NCBI GenBank assembly: GCA_012184525.1
Contig: WOFQ01000002.1
Location: 1,426,001 to 1,490,000, forward strand
DNA: 64,000 bases
Source: Xenoacremonium recifei
Lineage: Eukaryota; Ascomycota; Sordariomycetes; Hypocreales; Nectriaceae
Reading direction: 5' to 3'
Shown: piece by piece, positions 40,611 through 49,401 of the stretch
Layout: every line of letters starts with the position of its first letter
Position numbering within the stretch: position 1 is the stretch's first letter
Position numbers and translations under genes: made by a program
The notes under the pieces: generated by a model
Databases searched by the model: none
The model's input: the letters and a program-made list of their open reading frames with translations, nothing else
What the model was told of the DNA's origin: nothing

Positions 40611-41592
40611 ATGGCCATTTCTTCACTTCCAAAGTCAGCGGTACAGCGCTTGAGAGAGCTGATCGGGGACAAGAGCAAGATCGTCAACTGCCCCGGCGTG
40701 TATGATGGTCTCACTGCACGCCTTGCTCTCCGCGAGGGCTTTGACTGTCTGTATATGGCAAGTAGAGCTTATCGTTATATTTACGCTATTTATCTAATAT
40801 TCGTTCTTATAGACGGGCGCGGGTACGGCAGCCTCTAGACTCGGCATGCCCGACCTAGGCATTGTCACGCTAAATGACATCCTGGAGAATGCTTCTATGA
40901 TAGCATCGCTCGATCGGACCGTACCCCTGATTGCTGATGCAGATACGGGATACGGCGGACCGCTCATGGTAGCCAGAACGGTGAAATCATACATTGCCGC
41001 AGGCATTGCTGGTCTCCATCTGGAGGATCAAGTCGTGACAAAACGATGTGGGCATCTGGCCGGCAAAGAACTCGTGGACCAAGACACCTTTCTCTCTCGT
41101 ATTAGGGCCGCCGTTATGGCGAGAGACGAGATGAGGGCTACGACTGGAGGGGACATTGTCATTATTGCTCGATCAGATGCCTTGCAATCGCTGGGCTATG
41201 ACGAGGCTGTTAAGCGTCTTCGATTGGCTTTGGAAATTGGTGCAGATGTTGCTTTTCTCGAAGGTCCAACTTCAGTCGAGCAATGTCGCCAAGTTTGTCA
41301 AGATCTCAGCCCAGCACCCGTCCTGCTTAACATGGTACCTGGGGGGGTTACTCCGGCTTTCACGGTCTCAGAAGCACAAGAGACTGGCTTCCGCATTATG
41401 ATTCATCCAGGCCTGGCTCTAACCAGCGTGGTGGAGAGTGTAACTGATGCGTATAAGAAGATGAAGGCAACTGGACAGGCTCCTGAGGGTGTCGGAAAGG
41501 AGGGGGTCAAGGTGCTCTTCAATGCGTGTGGTTTGATGGAATGCATCCAGTTTGATGCCAAAGCCGGTGGTACATCATACAAGAAAATTTAA
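40611..41592 (+). CDS. isocitrate lyase/PEP-mutase family C-C lyase (oxaloacetate hydrolase / dimethylmalate lyase-like)
   Basis: Two exons (40611-40757, 40813-41592) give 308 residues. The intron is GC-AG (GCAAGT...TTATAG); splicing it restores the conserved YMTGAGT motif, so it is real. Family features are DADTGYGG with metal-binding Asp91/Asp93, then HLEDQ, KRCGH with the catalytic-base cysteine Cys128, and IIARSDALQSLGYDEA. The KRCGH motif marks a lyase or hydrolase, not a PEP mutase. The length (308) and the TGAGTAASRLGMPDLG block fit the fungal group that includes oxaloacetate acetylhydrolase, petal-death protein and 2,3-dimethylmalate or methylisocitrate-type lyases. In this cluster it would be the carbon-carbon cleaving step. 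The exact substrate cannot be assigned. Confidence 0.88.
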
Positions 41593-42051
41593 CTTGGGAG
41601 ATGATATGTATTTTAAAAACAGATTGAATGGACTTTTACTTCTCAAGAAGCACTTGTATTAGTAGGAAAGGGAACAGTCTTCTCACCACCCATTACATTA
41701 CGGCAACCAAATGGGTGTGCACCAGATCGACTATGACTAGTTGGCAAATGAAAAACAAAATCCAGTTGCTACCATGAGCTTTTGCCAATCCGTGCAGTCC
41801 AGAAATGTCCCTCGAGAAAAACCTGAGGCGACTCAGAATGCGCCCGGAAGGGGACTCCGAAGCTTCGGCGAACACGGCCAAGTGTGGGGCCATGTTGGCC
41901 GGCATTCGGTACCGAATTCGGCACCGAGTTAACACTCATCATTGATAAGTGGGAGCCAGGATACCTGAAGCAGGGCTCTCATGATACCCTATTCCTATCA
42001 GAGCCATAGTGAATAACACTTCAAGTCTGTTCTTGGCTTTGCAGGATTACA
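41593..42051. promoter_or_regulatory. promoter of the PrpD-like gene with two perfect palindromes
   Basis: The region holds CCGAAGCTTCGG at 41857-41868 (a CCG-N6-CGG palindrome) and ATTCGGTACCGAAT at 41904-41917 (a 14-bp palindrome, CGG-N2-CCG core), immediately followed by a partial copy ATTCGGCACCGA. Spaced CGG/CCG palindromes are classical Zn2Cys6 operator shapes. They are 135-195 bp upstream of the ATG at 42052. Confidence 0.5.
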
Positions 42052-43491
42052 ATGGCCACTCAAACATCCAATCAGGGCCCCTCTGGCCCAACAGAAGAAC
42101 TCTCCCGCTGGGTGGCATCCGTCAGCCTCAAAGATATCCCCGAAGACATTCGTATCCGCACAAAGTACCTGATATTAGATGGCCTTGCATGTGGTCTCAT
42201 GGCGGCTCACCTGCCAGCTTCCGAGAAAGCTGCCAAGGCCATGTTTGATATGGAGCCGACTGGAGGCGTTGCTACAGTCATTGGCTGGGGCGGGAAGAAA
42301 CTCACTCCCCTCTCTGCCGCTCTCCTCAACAGTACTTTTGTTCAGGGGTTTGAGTTGGACGACTGGCATAGCGAAGCACCCCTGCACTCCAACAGCATTC
42401 TCCTCCCAGCGCTCTTGGCAGCTGCACAGCACAGTTCACAGCCAGTGTCGGGGCCTGACTTCCTCCTTGCCACCATTGTAGGCTACGAGGTGGGACCTCG
42501 TGTAGGCAATGCCCTTCATGGAGCACATATCCTAACCACCGGCTGGCACTCAGGGGCAGTGTTTGGGCCCTCTGCAGCTGCTGCAAGCACCGGCAAGCTC
42601 CTTGGTCTCGATGCGGGGCAGATAGAGGACGCGTTTGGCATTGCTTGCACGCAAGCCTGCGGGTTGATGTCCGCACAGTACGAGAGCGAAGTGAAGAGGA
42701 TGCAGCACGGCTTTGCGGCGCGCAACGGTCTTCTAGGCGTACTGCTCGCCCGCAACGGCTTCATTGGAATCAAGAAAGTGTACGAACGAGAATATGGTGG
42801 CTTTCTGAAGCAGTTCAGCTTGGGTAACGGCAAGGAGCCGGCCTATCTGCTGGATCGTCTGGTCGAGGGTCTGGGCAGTACATGGAAAACGAATCACATC
42901 CGCGTCAAGCCATATGCGTCCATGGCCGGCACCCATTCCACCATCGACTGCGTGCGAGGCTTGCAGGAACAATATCCCGAAATCATGCAAAACAAGATCA
43001 AGGAGATCAAGAAAATCCACTGTACGATGGGGGCAGTAGAATATCACCACGGCGGTTGGAAGACTACACGTCCGCTTACCAGCACTGGTGGTCAAATGAG
43101 CTGTGCCTTCACGGCCGCGACCCAAATAATCCATGGGCAGGTCCTTGCAGCTCAGTTCCGGCATGACATGCTGGAAAACGACGACGTATGGAAGCTTGTC
43201 GATGTCACTGACTGCGAGGAGGACACTGAGCGCCCGCTTGGGCGCCAAAAGATGGCGATCGAGTTCCAGGACGGCACTGTCTTGACTCACGAGGTTGAGG
43301 CTGCGCGTGGTGTTGCTCCGCCGTTCTCGAATGAGGAGATTATCGTGAAATGGAGGATGCTCACCAAAGATATTATGGATGCAGGAAAGGCGAAACAGAT
43401 CGAGGATACTGTGCTTTCCTTGGACACGCTGGAGGACATATCACCACTGTATGACCTCCTAAGCACAGTGACCAAGAACCCAATAGAATAG
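42052..43491 (+). CDS. MmgE/PrpD-family enzyme, cis-aconitate decarboxylase-like or 2-methylcitrate dehydratase-like
   Basis: Single exon, 479 residues. The MmgE/PrpD fold is evident: a helical N-terminal domain, TKYLILDGLACGL, then the active-site loop FELDDWHSEAPLHS (Asp103/Asp104, His112), GWHSGAVFGPSAAAA (His166) and the lysine loop EVKRMQHGFAARNG (Lys215). These correspond to the Asp/His/His/Lys set described for cis-aconitate decarboxylase (IRG1/ACOD1). The loop reading HSEAPLHS and the ACGLMSAQY segment are, as I recall, closer to Aspergillus terreus CadA than to housekeeping PrpD; an alignment is needed. There is no mitochondrial presequence, so it is probably cytosolic. Likely reactions: decarboxylation of cis-aconitate to itaconate, or dehydration of a citrate analogue. 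Its stop is only 29 bp from that of the convergent regulator gene. Confidence 0.88.
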   Translation: MATQTSNQGPSGPTEELSRWVASVSLKDIPEDIRIRTKYLILDGLACGLMAAHLPASEKAAKAMFDMEPTGGVATVIGWGGKKLTPLSAALLNSTFVQGFELDDWHSEAPLHSNSILLPALLAAAQHSSQPVSGPDFLLATIVGYEVGPRVGNALHGAHILTTGWHSGAVFGPSAAAASTGKLLGLDAGQIEDAFGIACTQACGLMSAQYESEVKRMQHGFAARNGLLGVLLARNGFIGIKKVYEREYGGFLKQFSLGNGKEPAYLLDRLVEGLGSTWKTNHIRVKPYASMAGTHSTIDCVRGLQEQYPEIMQNKIKEIKKIHCTMGAVEYHHGGWKTTRPLTSTGGQMSCAFTAATQIIHGQVLAAQFRHDMLENDDVWKLVDVTDCEEDTERPLGRQKMAIEFQDGTVLTHEVEAARGVAPPFSNEEIIVKWRMLTKDIMDAGKAKQIEDTVLSLDTLEDISPLYDLLSTVTKNPIE

Positions 43492-43520
43492 TATGAATGT
43501 TGTCCATAGCGTCTCGATTC

Positions 43521-45760
43521 TTAATACCAATTCAGTCCCAAGTCTCCAATCTCTCCCCAGTTCCAGTCTGGGAGGTTTGCATCCGAGAGCATCAATGTGT
43601 CGAAGTTAATTCGGCCTTCGGTTGTTGCCCGTTGATGAGCGGACGAGTCCCCCTCATCGTGTTCAGTATCCAGATACGGGTTTGCCCTGCAGCCGAATTC
43701 AGCGCGCCACCACCAAAGCACGTCGAAGTAAACACTCATTGACTACAAGTTTCTATCAGCAATGCTACGCTGAATACAGCTTCTGCAATGGTAAACTCAC
43801 CAAGCGAGCGCGGAGCAACAGCCGCAGACCGTCCATTGTGCCGTCCTTGAAGTGAAAAGCGCGAGAAGAGGACCAAAGCTGCGTCAGGATTATCGCGTTC
43901 CGAGCATCCAAATCGTCTATGCGGACGCTACGTTTCTTCGAAAGGCGAATTGCTTCGAAAAAGAGGTTTTCGCCTTTCTCGGGATTGACCTGCGAGCTCA
44001 GGTTGCTGCGAAGGACCCGTAGAATGACCGTAGCAGCAAGCGCTACAACACGAGCCTGCATGTGGTCGCAGTAGAGTCCGAACTCATGGTCTTTGTCTAG
44101 CCGTACTGCTAGATTAATGATTTCGCAGGCGATGAGGTACGCCTGCAGGATCCCCGGTGTGTGCTGAGAACCCGGGATACTGAAGAAGTGAAAGGCGCGT
44201 ATGAGCAGCCTGACCTTCAGTAACGTAAAGCGGCCTAGATGATGACATTAGTTCTAGCCAGAATTGTATCCAATATCAGGTACTGACTTAGATCGCCGTC
44301 ATCTGCTGAGGGTACTCGCTGGGCTTGGGTATCGAATTGACAGATTATGCTGTTCAAGGCATCGTCATTTCCATCATCGAAGAGATTCGTGGAGCTCAGT
44401 ACTAAAGCCAATGAGTCGGTCATCACACGGTGGAGACGATACGCGTAGGTTACAATGGCTGGCAAGTCGTTAAAGTGGGAAAGATCTCGGTCAAACTGGT
44501 TAGGATCGACGGTCATGATGTGCGGGAATCCATCAGTTACGCTATTGCTATTATCATGTTAATAAATACTGCCCAGGCTGCAATGTTGTAAAATTGGAAT
44601 ACCTCTGAAAGATCATCACACAGTAACCCCAAAGCCGCGCGCGAAAGACATGATCCTTTTCTGAGTGCCTCAGAGGAGCTCGGAAGAAGTCTTGCTTTCT
44701 TGCAGCAAACGGCAGACCCTTTTGTATAGCCAGTTGCATGGCTGCTCCAGCTATTGCGTGCGTCTGGACCTTGAAGTCCGTATTGATTGGCAAGGTCCAC
44801 AGACAAAGGAGTAGAGCAGCCTGAATAGTTGGAATGGCATCGTCTGGCTCGAGCATCGAGGATTGGATCAGCGTCTCTAGTGATTGGGTGAGACTCTCGA
44901 TTATCGTAGGATCTCTTGAGTATTTCCGTGACCCAACGTGAATAATAGTCCAGAATAATAGTTCCGAGTACTCAAAGATGTCATTAGGCCGCACCGTCGA
45001 GTCGAATATTCCGGGAATGCTTGGTGCATAGGCTGTAAAGAACCTTGAGACACGTCAGCCGCAATTGAAGCAATCCTAAATGTAGAATTACAGAACTCAC
45101 TCAGAAATACAGCCATCAATCTTTCGTGCATCGAGCTGAACGTCTCCTATAGTTCGCGGGATGGTTTCTGATGAGTATGGAGTGAGCTCAGATGGCCTCT
45201 GAAGCAAAGCGTCGGCCCCGGGCACCAGGTAGCTATTACTTGGCGTGAGAATCTCGCCAGATCCTAAAAGAGAGCCAGACGACTGGCTCTCATGAGGGGC
45301 CATAGAAGCCAACAGCTGAGACGAGTTGATTCGGCTGGGTGTTTGGAATTGGGGTCCCTCGGGCGAATGTCCAGCCGGCTGAGGAGGACTGTAGATTGGA
45401 ACAGAAGCCGCCTGTTGAGCTCTGAGTCTGTCCACTTCGAGTTCCAACTCGGCCTTGCTATGTTGCCAAACGAGTGAATAAGACAGTTCAGATGGCAGAG
45501 AGCATATGCTTGCTCACGTTTTTCGGTTCCTTGGCCGAGATGATGTGCTTGTCACACAGTTGCGGCGCATCTTGCGACACCTTGAACATGACCTGTAATT
45601 GTCTTTGTGGGCATCGCACCGTAACTGGGGATACATTGCGTTAAAGGAAGATCTATTGGTAGTTTTGTTAGGCGGTATTGTCACGCACCTTTGACAAGCG
45701 ACAGGCATCGCAAGCCTTGACACGGCCCGGGACGGTTGGCGGAGGCGACATGGCGTCCAT
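43521..45760 (-). CDS. Zn2Cys6 transcription factor, likely regulator of the cluster
   Basis: Seven exons (45760-45689, 45624-45518, 45457-45101, 45043-44603, 44547-44288, 44234-43801, 43742-43521) give 630 residues; every junction keeps frame. The zinc cluster is formed across the first intron: ACDACRLSK joined to LRCDAHK, then SCSRCRKMRRNC, i.e. C-x2-C-x6-C-x9-C-x2-C-x6-C. A linker helix follows (KAELELEVDRLRAQQ), then a fungal-specific TF middle region (IFEYSELLFWTIIHVGSR; AIPTIQAALLLCLWTLPIN), reminiscent of Leu3-type regulators. The C-terminus is acidic/Trp-rich (LPDWNWGEIGDLGLNW) and could activate transcription. The position between the PrpD-like and MFS genes suggests it controls this locus. 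An ATG 9 bp further in (45751) is an alternative start. Confidence 0.88.
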
Positions 45761-46323
45761 CTTCCCCAACCACCCGCCTCGTGGTTCTTCGTTGGAGCAA
45801 GTGACTGCTCTGTGGAGTAGAATGGGAAATGAAAACTTGGAAATCGATTACGATGGAGCCAACAGTTCAATAAGTTCAGTGCAGGTTGATCATCCGCGGA
45901 GAGATGTTAGTTTGAATGGAGGTGGTGTGTGAGAATGGGTTCGGGAAACGCGGAGCAATCAAGGATCAGACATTAATAAAGCGTCCAACGCGAACGCACT
46001 GTGCAGGTGCCCCACATTCCTGTTAATTGCACTTAAACACTAGCCGAATGGACGCTGAAGATGGGACAGGCTGTAGGATTCGCTGGTAAAAGTCACCCAA
46101 GGACCCCGTCAGAGCCTCATTACTCACACTGTACGCGACCAGTCTTATAGCCGTGATTTTGTTCACAGGAAAACGCATAGAATTCAATTGATCAAAATTA
46201 TCCAGAGCTTTCACATGCGACACATATCTTATACTACTATACGAAGCATACGTCGTTGCTAAAGAACACCCCGCCCTCTTCCAAGTCCTCACTCTCTCGT
46301 CTTAGGCTCACAGCAGCTCTATC
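45761..46323. other. intergenic: regulator promoter and MFS 3' region
   Basis: 563 bp. A small minus-strand frame at 46023-46292 has no family features. None of the CGG motif clusters seen in the neighbouring promoters is present here. Confidence 0.4.
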
Positions 46324-48119
46324 TCAGATAATGTACCTGAAGTCAATATGCAAATCCTGCTCATCTTCCAAGCTGCGCTGCCTGTGCGGATGAACCATTC
46401 CCTGAGTTTCATACTCAGCCAGCTCTGCCTCCTTACGTCGATTCTCACGATGCATGAACCACATCATGAGAACGCACAAGACAGCCGTAAAGGCCAAGAA
46501 GGAGAGCACAATTGAATGGCCTTTAATGAATCTAGGGGCTCCGCCGTAGACATGTGACACCATAATGCCAAGGCACTGGCCGAATATCTCAGCCATTGCC
46601 CATGTAGTTGCCCTCTTGGTGTATCCAGCCATGTTGGTGATGATCCAGGCTTGCAGTAGAATGACGGACGTGTATAGTCCACTGGTGGCAATACACACTG
46701 CGACAATCTTTGCAGGAACCGAGACATTGCAAAGAAGCACAATGTAGCCAATGCAACAAACACAAACTACTCCAAGAAGAAAAGGGCCTTTCATATTAAG
46801 TCGATCGGACATGATGGAAACGGGGATGATGGCCGATGCGCATGCGTAAGGGATGACACTGAAAAGCTGCGTGCGTTCTGTATGGTAGAATCTTAGAAGA
46901 TAGTTCAGTGATATTGCAATTCACTCATACCTGAAGAAAAGTCAAGAGCTTTAATGAAGGTCGGCAAAAACATGCCGATGGATCCGATCCCAAGACTAAT
47001 GCCGCCATTCATCATTGCAAAAGCCCAAGATTTGGGATCCTTCAAAGTCTTGACAAGTTGACCTCCTGAGAGGCTTGACTTTGCCGTATTATATGCTACG
47101 CGTACTGGTCAACAAATGATCGAAGAAAGAAGAAATGGAGAGCCTGAAGAACGTACTGTAGCTTCTTGCTTGTGCAAGTTCAACTTCGCGTTCCGAGAAC
47201 AACCACGTCTTCTTCTTTAAAGATTCTGGGAAAGGCGGCAGAAATACAAAGACGAGCAAGCCTACAAGAATGCATGCGCTGCCCTCAATGATAAAAAGCC
47301 ATCTCCAAGAGTCCCGGTCAGTGTTTTCTGCAGTAAAACTCTTGCCCACACCGTAGGCAATCAAGCCACCGAAGGCGCCCGAGACAGTAGCCGCCCAGTA
47401 GATAAATCCTACAGCACGTGTAAGCACTTCTTTTGTAAATTCCAAATTGTAAGAATGCGAACCTGCTCTCGTCGCTATCTCGTCTCTCTTATACCAGAGA
47501 GAGGTGTATACAGTAATGCCTTGCTGAAATGCCTGAGCAATGCCAATGAGGACACGTAGAGCGATGACGGTTGCATAGTTATTAGCAGCGGACATGCCCG
47601 TGAGTAGTATGCCATAGGTGATGGCCGCAGCTCCGAGGCCACGATTCGGACGGAGCTTGCGAAGAACAAGATTTCCCGGGAGCATGAACAGCACGTAGCC
47701 AACGACTAGAGGCACTCGTGAGTACCGAGAATCGATCGATAAAACGACTGAAGTACTTACAAAACATGGAAAGGCAATTAGCCCATTGGTTGTCGGTCAG
47801 ACCAAGGTCAGCTTGCATACCTCCGCCAAGCACTCGGGCATTTCCGATGCTGTTGCGATCCTACCATCATGTGAGCATGTTCTGTTTGATGACTATCAAA
47901 AGGGAGAGTACATACAAGGTATGCGACGAAGTACAACAATGCACCGAGAGGCACAATGACCAAGTCACACTTTATGACAAGAGCCCGTTCCTCCTTACTC
48001 TTTTTGTGAGAGTTGGTCTCGTCAACAATATACGAGACATCGGGTTTCTCGACATGCATAGTGCTGGCCTGGGACTGCTGTTTCCCAGGAGCAGCATCAC
48101 TTTGGTCTTGTCCAGACAT
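46324..48119 (-). CDS. MFS transporter, anion:cation symporter (Dal5/allantoate permease-like)
   Basis: Six exons (48119-47916, 47860-47761, 47705-47463, 47408-47157, 47095-46931, 46877-46324) give 505 residues with continuous frame. It shows the order of the fungal ACS/Dal5 family. A charged cytosolic N-terminus is followed by CDLVIVPLGALLYFVAYLDRNSIG, LGLTDNQWANCLSMFFVGY, MLPGNLVLRKLRPNRGLG, the motif LIGIAQAFQQGITVYTSLWY, a central loop, then FLPTFIKALDFSS and the second six helices. Relatives import monocarboxylate, dicarboxylate or vitamin-like organic anions with protons (nicotinate, allantoate, tartrate-type substrates). As part of the cluster it would import the acid processed by the hydratase, PrpD-like enzyme and lyase; export of a product is the alternative. 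No signal peptide is expected. Confidence 0.88.
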
Positions 48120-49401
48120 GTTGAAATAGTTGAAGAGTTTTGGGAGATAGGGCCAGGGCAGGGTGAAGACTGGTGAAGCATCTGGCCAAACTTCCCCGGA
48201 TTGCCAGACTTCTTAAGTAATCCGGGGTCTAACATACCCCAGCACTTCCCCGCATGATTTCCAGTACCCCGTAGTCCTTGGTTGCCAATTTCACCGATTC
48301 TAGACCCCAAAGTCTGGGTTGGATTGTTCGGCCGAGGAAGGTCGGCCAAAATCGGCCACCAACTAGTGTCGCTGTGGCCGACGGCGCCGAGTTCTAGAAC
48401 GGCTGTCAGGATGCTGAATTACAGTCTCCTTGGAAGTGTTAATAACGAGGATAATAAACCACCTCAATTTTGAGCTTAAAGACCTCTTATTCGTTCATTT
48501 ACGTACGTAAGTATTTTTGCTCACGCATAGGACAAAAGTCTCCGTACACCTCGCCCTTTGATCAAAATGGCCTACCCTACAGCTCGGAATAGCTTTCTAT
48601 CGTGACCACCAGCTTGGAATCAATCCGACATAAAGAACCTGAGTATGCATGAATTGCTCCGGAATATCATATTTATGGTTATGCCTTGTGTTCAAATACG
48701 GGAACTACCAGCGGTCGAATGCAAAGACTCCGTTAGATAGAGGCGGTTTGTACGGAACGAAAGTGAAGTTGAGGAAACAAAGCCTTTCACATTATTTGAT
48801 GCTTTCCTCTAACCGCGCTTAACCCACAACATCTGTCCACATATACATAATGCCTTTGAATTGGTCACTTAATTTCGAAGACATCGTATTTAGCAATATC
48901 CATGTAGAGAGGACAGCATATCCTTCCTTGATTCTAGGTTCTAGATTGTATAGGGTATCTCGTATGAAGAACATGCTGATTCAGTTAGAGGCAATAACGC
49001 CCCACCGCTTTACGCCAAAACACGTGATTCCGTTGCTAATTCGCGTCGTCGCGGTGAATCAATCGCGCCTTCACCCCACGCCCTTCCTTGACTTGACAAT
49101 TTTCACGGTTGTCATTCGTCTTTGGCTCACTTTGGAAGGCCAAGTTTGCTTCTCCGGTGAATTTGAGCCGAAAACTTGAATTGGCCTCAGTTGGAGTATT
49201 TCCTCTCTTTTTTGGCGGCATCCTTGGATTCTCCCTTGTCTCAGATCTGCGCAGCACGTCGAAGACATCATCGGTCAGCGCAGATCGTCCGCCTCCGTGT
49301 TTTCGCCCATGCGCTTCCACCAGGACACCATCTCTCCATTCGACCCAATTCTGGCCTCTATCGAACCCTCAATTCCTTCCTCGTGCTAGAATTGTTCAAC
49401 C
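48120..49401. promoter_or_regulatory. divergent intergenic region MFS / Lsh with cluster-type motifs
   Basis: CCCCGGATT (48194-48202) and AATCCGGGG (48219-48227) form a perfect 9-bp inverted repeat with a 16-bp spacer, 75-108 bp upstream of the MFS start. TCGGCCA occurs at 48342 and 48352 and inverted at 48375, with a TCGGCCGA palindrome at 48328. The AT-rich centre holds nothing recognisable. The right end (from about 49200) is the likely 5' leader of the SNF2 gene. A plus-strand frame at 48850-49179 has an ATG but no family features. Confidence 0.45.

Noticed and set aside
46023..46292. 89-codon minus-strand frame between regulator and transporter
   Set aside because: No motif, no ATG context support, and it sits in the 3' flank of the MFS gene.
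48850..49179. 109-codon ATG-initiated frame upstream of the Lsh gene
   Set aside because: No recognisable protein features and it overlaps the probable promoter of the SNF2 gene.
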